Positions 16,392 to 25,228 are shown, numbered from the stretch's first letter. The stretch is DNA of 28,886 nt from DATJHM01 sp035493895 (GCA_035493895.1 DATJHM010000191.1:1-28886), one strand, 5' to 3'. Program-made: numbers and translations. Notes: generated from the sequence alone by a model not told the origin.

Positions 16392-16762
16392 TTATTGCGG
16401 ATAGGAGTGATGCGTTGTCAACAGCATGACATCTTCTCTCTGGCCTGTTATCTTGAGAAATGCCCTACCAGTGAGAGAGGCAAATAAAGCTGCGATTGCG
16501 GTAGTAAAGCCTTTTACGAGATAAAATTGTCTTGCTGAAGCTGGGAAAATGTACTGCAAAAAACCTTCTGCTTGTGCGTCTGTTAAAGTGGCAGATGCTT
16601 TGTCAGATTTTTTTAGTGCTATGACTATTAGTTCGAATAGAATAGAGAAAAGAGTGATACTTGATATTTCTCGAATGATTACATATAATAAAAGTGTGCG
16701 TGGCCTCTTTGCATATTTCAATCCTGGATGAATAAAGCCAGACAGTAAAAGAGAAAAGCCAT
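16392..16762 (-). pseudogene. Possible remnant of a small membrane protein (frameshifted)
   Basis: From 16721 down, a 109-codon frame reads as two hydrophobic segments (TLLLYVIIREISSITLFSIL and GFTTAIAALFASLTGRAFL). They are linked by a polar stretch containing SATLTDAQAEGFLQYIF. It has only a TTG start with no usable ribosome-binding site. Upstream, the same frame stays open and hydrophobic (SLLLSGFIHPGLKYAKRP) but has no ATG. An ATG at 16762 lies in the adjacent frame (MAFLFYC). One extra T in the T run after ATGGC would join them into a ~124-residue protein. The family is not recognised. It may be a decayed gene or chance. Confidence 0.3.
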
Positions 16763-16915
16763 GCTAAGCAACGGGATAGAGTATTTGCAATTATTGACTG
16801 GCTAGCAACAATAGGAATTGTTCGGTTAACATACAGGCATCGTTTTTCAGGGGAGAAAAATGCATGCTGTTACCTGCAATGTGCTTGCCATATCTATGCC
16901 TGTTTTGACCTTTGC

Positions 16916-16937
16916 AGAGACATAGTTCCATGTCTCT
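16916..16937. other. Short perfect hairpin in the AT-rich gap
   Basis: AGAGACAT and ATGTCTCT pair perfectly across a six-base loop. There is no strong T-tract on either side. The function is unknown; it could be part of an untranslated RNA or an operator. Confidence 0.4.
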
Positions 16938-17240
16938 CTCTTGTTTCCTGCAATCAATGGAGAAGACTGGCTCTTCGCATAACATGTTTGTGCTTTGACA
17001 AAGATGTTCAGGAGAATGCACTCTTCGCGGGGTATTTTTGCCTTTTTTTGCAAAGATATGCAGAAGACGATGTACTTCATGAGCTGTTTTTGTGCTGCCG
17101 CAAAAGTGGTTCATATTCTTCGCACAAAATCTCCTCTGTGACAATGGTGTCGTTGTGTAGTGGGTGTGTATTTATCAGTGTTGATGGTTGGTTGGTTGAA
17201 AAAGTATTGAATTTAAATATGTTAAATAAGGATGCCACAT

Positions 17241-20200
17241 ATGACCATTGAAAGTGGCCCACCTGAACTGGAGAGTTCAGAGGTAATTGAACAAACAGAG
17301 AAGCTTGTCTCCATAGCGCGACAGAAATACCTGCAAAAGCGGCAGCCAGGATCGCATAAACACGAAGATGCGGAGCCTCTATCGCGGTTTCAACTCAGTG
17401 TGGTGATCCCGACGCGCAATGAGCAGGAAAATATTCGTCCCCTTCTCGAAGCGTTGCATAAATCCCTTGCAGATCTGGCAGTTGAGGTAATTTTTGTCGA
17501 TGATAGTGATGATTCTACGCCAGATGTGATCAAGGACGTAGCTGAAACCATGAATTCCGCGCAGTTTCAGATCTGCCTGGAGCATCGCGCGTCTGGCAGT
17601 GCCCGTTCTGGTGGGCTGGCGACGGCGGTCGTTCATGGTATGGATACGTCCCTGGCTGACTATGTCGCAGTTATTGATGCGGATTTACAACATCCCCCCG
17701 AACAATTACGCCTGTTCTATGAGCAAGCGATTGCGCAACAGGCGGATCTGGTCGTTGCCAGTCGCTATATCAAGGGCGGAAGTTATCGTGGCCTGGAGAG
17801 CTTTACGCGACGTTGTGCCTCCATCGGCTTGAAGCAGACCGCCAGACTGCTTTTCCCTGCTCAACTCTGGCAGCTTTCTGATCCTCTGGGAGGATTTTTC
17901 CTGCTTCGTCGTGAGCTTTTGCAGGGCGTCACGTTACGTCCCATTGGCTATAAAATCCTGCTGGAAATATTGCTCCGTTGTCCGTGGCTGCATATCATTG
18001 AATATCCCTACCATTTTCGCACACGTGCTCATGGCCAGAGCAAAGCCTCCCTGCGCCAGGGAATACTCACGTTGCAACATATGTTGCGTTTATGGCGCGA
18101 AGTTCCTGCGGCGGGACGGATCTGGAAGATAGGTCTGCTCCTCTGCTTCAATGTGATCGTGGCGCTGTCCGTATTTCTGCTGGGCAATGTATTGCCGACG
18201 CTGTTATCCGGGCTGACAACGGTCATCTTTGTCCTTATTGCCATTCTGGATTTTCTCATTTTCAGGCGTTTTATCCTTCCCTCGCTTCCTCCTACCAGGG
18301 GTCGCCTCCCCGCACCTTATGTTGAAGATAAGAAATATACGCTGCTCTCTGATCCCGCTCAGTCAGAGCTGATCGATACGGAGCCGCTGGAGATGGTCAG
18401 TATTCCTCTGCCTGATGCCGTAAAGAGGGAGATGCGCTCTCTGCCTCCATCCGAGCCGCTATTGGCCACGAAGGCGAAAAAGCCGAAACGCTTCTGGCAG
18501 CGTTTTCTGCTCCAGGCCGCCACCATGGAGAAAATAGTCCGTACGAGCGCTATACTTATTGTCCTGCTGGCTGCATGTTGGATCAGCTATGCGTTACCGG
18601 GCGCTTTGCTGGTATTGGCGGCAGTGGTGATGGCGGTTGTGGTGCTGTTCATCAAGCGTGTTCGTTATGACGAAGCAATCACGATGGTGCTTGCGCTTGC
18701 GGTGGGCATTGCCAGCATCGACTATTTGAGCTGGCGTTTTGTGGTGGCGAACTGGCACGGCTGGTGGATCTCCGTACCATTGCTCTTTGCGGAGTTTCTG
18801 GGGGCATTACATGCGCTTGGCTTTCAAGTAACGGTCTGGCCCTGGCTGCCTCCGACGATAACGCAACGGGAAGACCCCACCAGGCATCCAATCTACGTGT
18901 TTATCCCTACCGTGAATGAAGGCGTCTCGATTCTCAGGCCAACATTAGAGGGCATTATTGCCGCTCGTGACAAATATCTGGCTCGTTATCCTCATGGCAA
19001 GGTCACGATTGTGGTTTGTAATGATGGACGCGTGGCGAAGGCGGCTGGTTGGGAAGAGACCGAGAAGCTGGCGCAAGAGCTGGGAGTTGTTTGTGTGACG
19101 CGCACGGTTCCCGGTGGGGCCAAGGCTGGCAATATCGAAAATGCCCGTCAGCAGCTCAACGCGACCAGCGATGCCTTTTTAGTGATCTTTGATGCCGATC
19201 AGGTGGCACGACCCGATTTCCTGCTCAAGACGATCCCGCCCTTTAGCGATCCCCAGATGGGTTGGGTCCAGACCGGACAATACTACGCGAATCTGGATAA
19301 TCCGGTATCGCGCTGGGCTGATGACCAGCAATCAATGTTTTATAATTTGCTCTGCCCTGGAAAAGCGGCGCTGAATGCGGCTTTTATCTGTGGCACGAAC
19401 GTGGTTATTCGTGCTGCTGCGCTTGATCAGATTGGCGGCCTCCCGCAGAACTCTGTGACGGAGGATTTCGCGGCCTCGATTGCTCTTCACCCCACATGGC
19501 GCAGCGTTTATCTGACCGATGTGCTGGCGACGGGCCTTGGTCCTCTCGACGTGCCATCGTTTCTCAAACAGCAACGGCGTTGGGCGATTGGTACTCTGGG
19601 CATTTTTCGTACACACTGGCGCGAGATTTTTCTTCCCAGGAAACACGGCTTGCGTATGGGACAGCGTATACAATACTTTCTGGCCTGCACGCATTACCTG
19701 TGCGGCTTGCGCGATCTCATCTACTTGATCAGTCCTATTCTCTTCATCTTCACCGGTGTTCCTGCGGTACGTAGTGCTACTCTGGGAGACTTTTTCTGGC
19801 ATTTCATGCCCTATTGTATCTTGAGCTTTACCGCGCTCTGGTATTCCGCGCGCGATATCACCGGATTGCGTGGTATTATTATCGGCTTTGGCAGTTTTCC
19901 CGTGCTTATAGAGAGTCTGCTCTCAGTGGTTTTGAGCCGTAAAGTAGGATTCTCGGTCACCTCGAAGCAGCGAAATGACAAACGTTCGCTTGGCTATCTT
20001 CGTATCTACAGTTTCTTTTTCTTGCTCTGTATCGCGTGTCTGATCTGGGCAACGCAGGCGAAGGGGCAACAGCAGACGTCGCTTTTCATCAGCGTGTTGT
20101 GGGTGCTCTACTCTATGGTTCTGCTGGCGAGCTTTATCTGGCTCAGCTTTAAAGATGTACGCTTTCAGGATGCGATGCAGAAAAGTGGCGAAACAAATGA

Positions 20201-21269
20201 GACCGTTGCCAATCAACCCTATCCGGTGAAGCTATTGCAACGTAGACGAGGTCTCCAGCCAATCTGGTGTCTGGTTCTGGCCGTGCTATTTGCCTCGCCT
20301 ATCCTGCTGAATACCGATCTGACCGTGTTCTCGAAAAAGCCAGCGCAGACGTTTATGATCGAACGGGACAAGATTGGTGCGCCCTACTTTGGCGTCTCGG
20401 TCCCTGTGCAGTTGCTCAAGAGTGGTCCAGCAAAGTTAGAGAATGATCTGGACACACAATTTACGATTGTGGGCCGAACTCAGGATATCCATGACTCTTT
20501 TGATACTGCCTGGGCAGAGCAACTTGCAGCACAGCATGCTCATCCATGGATTACGTTACAGTTTGGTGTCTTTGGTCCTCATCAGAAACCTCCTCTGGAT
20601 GCCAACCTGCCTGCAATTATCAATGGCTTACATGATCCAGAGATTACGCGCTGGGCTCAGGACATTCGTAGCTATGGCGAACCTGTCTATATCACGATCC
20701 TTCAGCACGCTGATCGCAACTGGTCCCTTTCATCCGGTGTGGCGAATGGTGGTATTCCGCAGGACGTATCGCAGGCGTGGATACACATGCAGGACATTTT
20801 TCACAAAGTTGGGGCGAATAACGTTGCCTGGGTCTGGGCACCAGCTGATCCGTTACATAGCCAGCCATACGATCCACCCGCAGCAAGAGTTGACGCCGTA
20901 TTACAAAGTTTTATCAATTATCCTGGTACCACCTGGGGCGATCCCACGAAGGTTCTGCATACGTTGCAGCAAAAGTATCCCCAGAAACCTATCTTTGTAG
21001 AGGCAAGCGTGAGCGGTCCTGCGGCACAGAAAGCTGCCTGGTTGACAAAGCTGGAACAGGCGGTGAATGCGGACCCCCACGTCTATGCTCTGCTCTACCA
21101 CGAAGGTGGACCAGATTTAAATGCCTCACAAAAAGAAATCGAGAAGTGGTCTCTGGCTTCTGACCCTAAATCTCTTGCGGCTATGCGCCACATTGCACAG
21201 GGTATTCGCGAGAAAACCGACAATTATGTCGCGAATGAGCATAATGGCGCAAAGACAAAAAGTCATTAA
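17241..21269 (+). CDS. Trimodular membrane protein: DPM1-like GT2, processive GT2 and GH26-like domain
   Basis: This 1342-residue membrane protein has three modules. Residues ~51-277 are a dolichol-phosphate-mannose-synthase-like GT2 (VVIPTRNE, VDDSDDS, DADLQHPP, ASRY), followed by two GtrA-like membrane segments (~297-345). After further membrane segments (~430-535) comes a BcsA/HasA-like processive GT2. Its motifs are D595 (CNDGR), FDADQ (D651, D653), VTED (740-742) and QQRRW (777-781). About five more membrane segments lead to an external GH26 (beta-mannanase-like) domain (~1045-1320). That domain keeps the nucleophile-like E1254 (KPIFVEAS) but has Ala1157 where the acid/base Glu belongs (LQHADRNW for HEMNGxW). 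The second ATG (17241) is used because TAAGGA lies eight bases upstream; the first ATG (17232) overlaps that site. It probably makes and exports a surface polysaccharide. Confidence 0.88.
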   Translation: MTIESGPPELESSEVIEQTEKLVSIARQKYLQKRQPGSHKHEDAEPLSRFQLSVVIPTRNEQENIRPLLEALHKSLADLAVEVIFVDDSDDSTPDVIKDVAETMNSAQFQICLEHRASGSARSGGLATAVVHGMDTSLADYVAVIDADLQHPPEQLRLFYEQAIAQQADLVVASRYIKGGSYRGLESFTRRCASIGLKQTARLLFPAQLWQLSDPLGGFFLLRRELLQGVTLRPIGYKILLEILLRCPWLHIIEYPYHFRTRAHGQSKASLRQGILTLQHMLRLWREVPAAGRIWKIGLLLCFNVIVALSVFLLGNVLPTLLSGLTTVIFVLIAILDFLIFRRFILPSLPPTRGRLPAPYVEDKKYTLLSDPAQSELIDTEPLEMVSIPLPDAVKREMRSLPPSEPLLATKAKKPKRFWQRFLLQAATMEKIVRTSAILIVLLAACWISYALPGALLVLAAVVMAVVVLFIKRVRYDEAITMVLALAVGIASIDYLSWRFVVANWHGWWISVPLLFAEFLGALHALGFQVTVWPWLPPTITQREDPTRHPIYVFIPTVNEGVSILRPTLEGIIAARDKYLARYPHGKVTIVVCNDGRVAKAAGWEETEKLAQELGVVCVTRTVPGGAKAGNIENARQQLNATSDAFLVIFDADQVARPDFLLKTIPPFSDPQMGWVQTGQYYANLDNPVSRWADDQQSMFYNLLCPGKAALNAAFICGTNVVIRAAALDQIGGLPQNSVTEDFAASIALHPTWRSVYLTDVLATGLGPLDVPSFLKQQRRWAIGTLGIFRTHWREIFLPRKHGLRMGQRIQYFLACTHYLCGLRDLIYLISPILFIFTGVPAVRSATLGDFFWHFMPYCILSFTALWYSARDITGLRGIIIGFGSFPVLIESLLSVVLSRKVGFSVTSKQRNDKRSLGYLRIYSFFFLLCIACLIWATQAKGQQQTSLFISVLWVLYSMVLLASFIWLSFKDVRFQDAMQKSGETNETVANQPYPVKLLQRRRGLQPIWCLVLAVLFASPILLNTDLTVFSKKPAQTFMIERDKIGAPYFGVSVPVQLLKSGPAKLENDLDTQFTIVGRTQDIHDSFDTAWAEQLAAQHAHPWITLQFGVFGPHQKPPLDANLPAIINGLHDPEITRWAQDIRSYGEPVYITILQHADRNWSLSSGVANGGIPQDVSQAWIHMQDIFHKVGANNVAWVWAPADPLHSQPYDPPAARVDAVLQSFINYPGTTWGDPTKVLHTLQQKYPQKPIFVEASVSGPAAQKAAWLTKLEQAVNADPHVYALLYHEGGPDLNASQKEIEKWSLASDPKSLAAMRHIAQGIREKTDNYVANEHNGAKTKSH

Positions 21270-21270
21270 G

Positions 21271-21334
21271 TGCGAAAGGAAAATGCTTTACCAGACGAAT
21301 TGGGATAAAGCATTTTCCTTTCGCATGCTTTTTC
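21271..21334 (+). terminator. Intrinsic terminator after the GT2-GH26 gene
   Basis: Perfect 20-base complementary arms (21271-21290, beginning TGCGAAAGG, and 21306-21325) enclose a 15-base loop and are followed by TGCTTTTTC. It begins one base after the stop codon. It separates two functionally related glycosyltransferase genes, implying independent or read-through expression of the second. Confidence 0.8.
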
Positions 21335-21377
21335 TGTGATAGTGGTTATGACCTCTGACAAGCAAGGATATATAATC

Positions 21378-22916
21378 GTGATTGAAACGGTACCTCCTCG
21401 ACAGATAATCGCAACAAAAAAAATTACGCGCATACGTGTGTGGACAAATGCATCGATATCTCGCTGGTCTCTCCTCTTGATCGTCGCTTTTCAAGGCATA
21501 CTCTCCTGGGCGCTTTTACAAAATACGGCTTTTCAGGATGAGGCACTCTACATCTATGCAGGGCGGCAGATCCTGCAAAACTGGCTTTTTGGGCAACGTT
21601 TATACGATCGTTATAGTTATTATTTCTCTGGCAATCCAAATGTCTATCCGATCATTGCCGGAGGATTAGATATGTTGGGCGGACTTGAGCTGGCACGAGC
21701 TTTCAGTCTGCTCTGTATGCTGATTACGACGTGCTGCGGCTATTACGTGACGAAGATGCTTTTTGGGCAGAGAAGCGCGGTCTTTGCGGCCCTCTTCTTT
21801 GTTTGCCAGGGGCCTGTCCTTTTTCTAAGCCGTCTGGCAACCTATGATCCAATGTGCCTCTGCTTGATTGCCCTCGCAACGCTTGTCGCGGTCAGAAGTA
21901 GCAGTCCAGCGCGGAGACCCTGGGGAGCGCTGCTGCTTGGACCTCTGCTGGTTCTGGCATTCGGCACCAAATATGCGGCCCTGCTTTTCATGCCCTCGGT
22001 GCTGGCTATTCTGGGCCTGAACGCTTTACTCAAGCGAGGCTGGCTCAGTCTGCTCGTGCGCGGCAGTCTGGGGATAATCTCGCTGGTGGCGATGGCGCTG
22101 GTGGGGGCGTATCTGGCGATCCATTATGATCCCAACATGCTGCATGCACTTGCGGCGACTACGACAAACCGTATTGTAATCGAAGTCTATTCGCGAAAAG
22201 CGTTACTTTTGCATGTGATACAGATGGTGGGAATATCCTATCTGATCGGTATTGCGGGCCTGTTTTTTGCGCGCAAGAAAAACGTGTTGCTGGTGCTGCT
22301 GTTCGTGGGCTCGGCGCTCCTCGTCCCGGCATATCATATCTATAAGGCCGAGCTGATCTCACTGGATAAGCACCTGGGTTTCAGTATGTTTTTTCTTATG
22401 CCAGTTGCGGGGTACGCGCTGGCCTCGCTCTCGGGCTTTCACTGGCGTTTTTCCAGGGGCCGTTACTGGCTGGCGGGGGTTGCCGCCTGTCTGATCCTGT
22501 TTATGGTTGGTGCTAAAGAGGCGCAGGATATGTATTCTATCTGGCCTGCCTCGGATCAGCTTGCGTACGTTCTCAATACGCAGGTTCGTGACAACAACGG
22601 GTATTATCTGGCGGAGCAATTTGAGGTCTCTCGCTATAATCTGCGCGCGGACACTCAGACCTGGCAATGGACCGGCCTTGATTTCTTTGAATATAAAGAT
22701 TCGCTTGGCCGTTATTATCAGGGCAATGAAGCCTATGTGCAGGCAATCCATAACGGCTACTTCGCTATCATCCAGCTCAACTACGGCTATAATATTCCAA
22801 CTGCCGTGCTGATTGCTAAAGCGCTCGCGGACAGCAAAAAATATGAGTTGATTGCGAAGATCCCGTATCGCGACTATTACGGTACTGGCGTTTACTGGGT
22901 ATGGCGTAAACGTTGA
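21378..22916 (+). CDS. GT-C glycosyltransferase (PMT/ArnT-like, family 39 type)
   Basis: This is a polytopic membrane protein of 512 residues with about ten hydrophobic segments. The first extracytoplasmic loop carries the acidic pair FQDEALYIYAG typical of lipid-linked-sugar GT-C transferases. ERARAF-type sequence LELARAFSLL and LATYDPM follow, as in the PMT_2 pattern. Such enzymes move sugars from polyprenyl-phosphate donors, which fits a neighbour containing a DPM1-like domain that makes such donors. A GTG at 21378 is preferred because CAAGGA lies eight bases upstream. Upstream in-frame GTG (21336) and ATG (21348) codons sit in the terminator region without a ribosome-binding site. The acceptor is unknown. 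Confidence 0.8.
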   Translation: MIETVPPRQIIATKKITRIRVWTNASISRWSLLLIVAFQGILSWALLQNTAFQDEALYIYAGRQILQNWLFGQRLYDRYSYYFSGNPNVYPIIAGGLDMLGGLELARAFSLLCMLITTCCGYYVTKMLFGQRSAVFAALFFVCQGPVLFLSRLATYDPMCLCLIALATLVAVRSSSPARRPWGALLLGPLLVLAFGTKYAALLFMPSVLAILGLNALLKRGWLSLLVRGSLGIISLVAMALVGAYLAIHYDPNMLHALAATTTNRIVIEVYSRKALLLHVIQMVGISYLIGIAGLFFARKKNVLLVLLFVGSALLVPAYHIYKAELISLDKHLGFSMFFLMPVAGYALASLSGFHWRFSRGRYWLAGVAACLILFMVGAKEAQDMYSIWPASDQLAYVLNTQVRDNNGYYLAEQFEVSRYNLRADTQTWQWTGLDFFEYKDSLGRYYQGNEAYVQAIHNGYFAIIQLNYGYNIPTAVLIAKALADSKKYELIAKIPYRDYYGTGVYWVWRKR

Positions 22917-22918
22917 GG

Positions 22919-22959
22919 AGAGCCGTCGCCGGGAATATACATGACCCGGCGACGGCTCT
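22919..22959. terminator. Bidirectional terminator between convergent genes
   Basis: AGAGCCGTCGCCGGG and CCCGGCGACGGCTCT are perfect 15-base complements around an 11-base loop, very GC-rich. The plus-strand side is followed by GTTGATTATTG. It lies between the convergent stop codons at 22916 and 22965. Confidence 0.75.
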
Positions 22960-22964
22960 GTTGA

Positions 22965-23357
22965 TTATTGTAATGTGGCATTATCTGGTTGACGTTGTGC
23001 CGCTCGATCGATCTCTTGTTGGAGGAAGTAGTTCAGCAGAGTGCGGATGGTTGCGATGGCAGCCAGTTGTCCAATATCGGACCAGCTAGGCGCTATCGCA
23101 GTGCGAAGGATGTCTGCGCCCAGCTCAAATTCTAAGGCCAGTGCCAGCCAGCGACCCAGGCGCAGGCGAATCAATTCTGTTTGCGGCTCCTGGCTGCGTA
23201 GTGGTCTGTTTGTTGTCCTGATAAAGAGCAGCATAGCCTGTATCGCGGCCTGGAATGCTGCTATGGCAATAATAATGCCTGCAACCCCTTCTATTCCCGA
23301 GGCCAGAAACTGTGTCCAGAGCTTGAGTATTACCTCCAATCGCTTTCTCCTCTCCAT
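22965..23357 (-). CDS. DUF1622 family membrane protein
   Basis: This 130-residue protein has an N-terminal membrane segment (GIEGVAGIIIAIAAFQAAIQ) and the family hallmark LRLGRWLALALEFELGADIL, followed by TAIAPSWSDIGQLAAIATIR and LLNYFLQQEI. DUF1622 proteins are small membrane proteins of unknown function. The ATG at 23357 is used. Its ribosome-binding site is weak, and a TTG codon at 23366 is a less likely start. It follows the glycosylase gene on the same strand after 105 bases that contain a -10-like TATACT and an inverted repeat, so it may have its own promoter. Confidence 0.85.
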   Translation of the reverse strand: MERRKRLEVILKLWTQFLASGIEGVAGIIIAIAAFQAAIQAMLLFIRTTNRPLRSQEPQTELIRLRLGRWLALALEFELGADILRTAIAPSWSDIGQLAAIATIRTLLNYFLQQEIDRAAQRQPDNATLQ

Positions 23358-23397
23358 GGAGCGCAAATAAACTAGAGGAAAAGCATGATACGTAGGT

Positions 23398-23434
23398 AGT
23401 ATACTGAACAGATCAAGGTGCGCTATTGATCTGT
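23398..23434 (-). promoter_or_regulatory. Candidate promoter/operator of the DUF1622 gene
   Basis: On the minus strand a perfect nine-base inverted repeat (ACAGATCAA / TTGATCTGT, 23408-23434, nine-base loop) lies just upstream of TATACT (23398-23403). The repeat covers the spacer/-35 region. It could be an operator or a weak terminator for the gene upstream; no T-tract supports the latter. Confidence 0.4.
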
Positions 23435-23462
23435 CGCAAGCAAACTTTGTGTCAATGTTGCG

Positions 23463-24662
23463 TTAAGCTACCGTTGATTCTACTTTGAGAAGCGCGGCGC
23501 GTACGTCTTTATCTACTGAGTCATGAACACGAATGTCCTTTGCTCGCAGATAGCGCAGAAAGCGAGCGGCAGCAATTTGCAGGCTGGTGAGCAGGTCAGC
23601 ATCTGGCACGATATCTTTCTCCCACCACCAGCGATGAATGGTCCAGGTTTGCTGTTCCAGACGTGAGTCCAGACGCCCGATGAAGCGATCTTTGTAAAAG
23701 ACCGGGAGGACATAATAGCCCCATTTTCGCAGACTTTCAGGCTTATAGACCTCCCACGTATAGTCGAAGTCAAAGATATGCTCCACGCCTTTACGATCCC
23801 AGAGAAAACTATCGAGGGGTCCGAGAAAAATGACTCGTTCGGGCTGTGGAGGGGCTTCCAGCAGAGGAAGCGCGCTGGTGGGCAGATAATACGTCCAGTT
23901 TTTGCCCTCGATCGAGACAGGGGTAAGCGTCCCCTCCTCGACCAGCTCTGCGATAGCCTGCTTGCGTGTCTCGCTCTTGCCGCAGGCGCTCCAGATAGCT
24001 GCTTCAGCGTTTGTGCGCAGCAGACCGACAGCCTGAAAGCGCCTGCCTATAATCCAGCGATGATAGGTAGCTTTTTCTTCAAGGAGAGGGGTGGTGATGT
24101 GTGCTTCAGGGATCACACGCTCAGGACGATCGTAATAGTGTCGTCCATTGCGACGATGGTGCGTGACGAGGATGCCGCAGACCCACATTGCGCGCAGTAC
24201 GCGCTTCGTTCGCGTTGTGCCAGACCACGACCCGGCGTCGGCGATCCGCAAACGATCCTCAAATTCCAGCGAGGAGAGTGGTCCCTGACGATCAATGGCG
24301 GCCAGTATTTTCGTCGCGGTCTCAGGATCGGCCTGCAAGATTTCACGATCATGATAGGGACGGTACATCTCACGGAGAATTGCCCTGCGCGGCCAATCGC
24401 TCACGGGAATCAGACAGGCTTGTTTATCCCAGCCATCGTAGAGCAGATGATCCTGATACGCCGCAATCTGCCAATCATCCACACAATAATCAGGGACGCG
24501 AGCCTGTAACACCAGATCTGGATTGCGTCCAACCGGATTGAGTGGATCGTATTGGATGGTGCCCAGGCGCTCGATCAATCCAGGGAGGTCGCACTCTCTG
24601 AAATGATAGGTGGCCTGAAAGCGGCGCGCCTGTTCGCGTGAAAGGGAAATCGTGCTCATCAT
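23463..24662 (-). CDS. AlkX/YcaQ-like DNA glycosylase (winged-helix HTH_42 family)
   Basis: The 399-residue protein matches the HTH_42/YcaQ family along its length. LIERLGTIQYDPLNPVGR carries the Q37-Y38-D39 triplet, corresponding to the Gln-x-Asp catalytic motif of AlkX (YcaQ), as opposed to Gln-x-Gln of AlkZ. Later blocks include LLYDGWDKQACLIPV, the C-terminal FLGPLDSFLWDR and KWGYYVLPVFYKDRFIGRLD. AlkX/YcaQ enzymes excise alkylated bases and unhook interstrand crosslinks. The start ATG at 24662 (or 24659) has GAGGAG just upstream. It lies 27 bases after a DinB/ClbS-like gene and is probably cotranscribed, and both are divergent from a WYL regulator. The family call is firm; crosslink activity is inferred from family knowledge. 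Confidence 0.87.
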   Translation of the reverse strand: MMSTISLSREQARRFQATYHFRECDLPGLIERLGTIQYDPLNPVGRNPDLVLQARVPDYCVDDWQIAAYQDHLLYDGWDKQACLIPVSDWPRRAILREMYRPYHDREILQADPETATKILAAIDRQGPLSSLEFEDRLRIADAGSWSGTTRTKRVLRAMWVCGILVTHHRRNGRHYYDRPERVIPEAHITTPLLEEKATYHRWIIGRRFQAVGLLRTNAEAAIWSACGKSETRKQAIAELVEEGTLTPVSIEGKNWTYYLPTSALPLLEAPPQPERVIFLGPLDSFLWDRKGVEHIFDFDYTWEVYKPESLRKWGYYVLPVFYKDRFIGRLDSRLEQQTWTIHRWWWEKDIVPDADLLTSLQIAAARFLRYLRAKDIRVHDSVDKDVRAALLKVESTVA

Positions 24663-24689
24663 CTGCTCTCCTCACAAAAGAAGTCGGGT

Positions 24690-25178
24690 TTATTTCGCTG
24701 TTTGCTGTGCCAGCCATTTTTCGATCAGCTCACGATGCTCCTGAAAATGTTCGGTGCTATTGCCGATGATCGTGAGCGCGAGCGGTCGGCTGGCCCAGGG
24801 CGGAACGGCGTTGATCTGTTCCTCGCTCAAGCTCTCAACGCCGCGTACGAAACTCTGAAAATTTGTTTGAAATTGCTGTCGTATCTCTGTATACGGACGA
24901 TCTTTCCATGCCTGATACAACGTTTCATTGCTCTCGTCATCTTCCTGGTTGGCATAAGGATCGGTAAAAGATGTATGATCATGAACTGCCTGAACCGTCT
25001 GGATTGCGTAATCCATCCAGGCGGTAAGATGGGCGAGATTGTCTTTAATCGACCAGGAGCCATTCACTCCTGGTATGGTCACCTGCTCCGGCGTCAGTGG
25101 CTCCAGCAACAGCTCCAATTGCGTATAGTCATCGTGCATCTGCTGAAGAAGTACGGCTTTGGCGAAATGTTCTGCCAT
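24690..25178 (-). CDS. DinB-superfamily four-helix protein (ClbS/DfsB- or DinB_2-like)
   Basis: This 162-residue helical-bundle protein has GVNGSWSIKDNLAHLTAW near residues 37-54 and STEHFQEHRELIEKW near the C-terminus. H50, H144 and H148 occupy the three-histidine metal positions seen in DinB-fold proteins. The superfamily includes ClbS, which inactivates the colibactin warhead, thiol-dependent transferases and DinB-like proteins. Sequence alone does not separate these. The ATG at 25178 has GAGAGG nine bases upstream. It is the first gene of the minus-strand unit with the AlkX-like glycosylase, which suggests a shared protective role. Confidence 0.8.
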   Translation of the reverse strand: MAEHFAKAVLLQQMHDDYTQLELLLEPLTPEQVTIPGVNGSWSIKDNLAHLTAWMDYAIQTVQAVHDHTSFTDPYANQEDDESNETLYQAWKDRPYTEIRQQFQTNFQSFVRGVESLSEEQINAVPPWASRPLALTIIGNSTEHFQEHRELIEKWLAQQTAK

Positions 25179-25228
25179 GTTCTTTACCTCTCTTCTTTTG
25201 TGTCTGCTTAAAACTTTTGTGTGTAGAT

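Larger units (their letters stand above)
15941..17240. other. AT-rich, nearly gene-free intergenic region
   Basis: Apart from the possible remnant at 16392-16762 and a hairpin at 16916-16937, I find no supportable gene here. The open frames present are short, rich in Phe/Leu/Tyr or Cys/His without domain pattern, and lack ribosome-binding sites. The stretch is visibly more AT-rich than its flanks, which suggests either a decayed insertion or a long regulatory region before the glycosyltransferase gene. A weak AT-rich promoter may lie at 17181-17223. Confidence 0.5.

Noticed and set aside
16791..17144. 117-codon Cys/His-rich minus-strand frame
   Set aside because: Cys and His spacing does not follow a zinc-finger rule, there is no ribosome-binding site, and the sequence is AT-rich non-coding in character.
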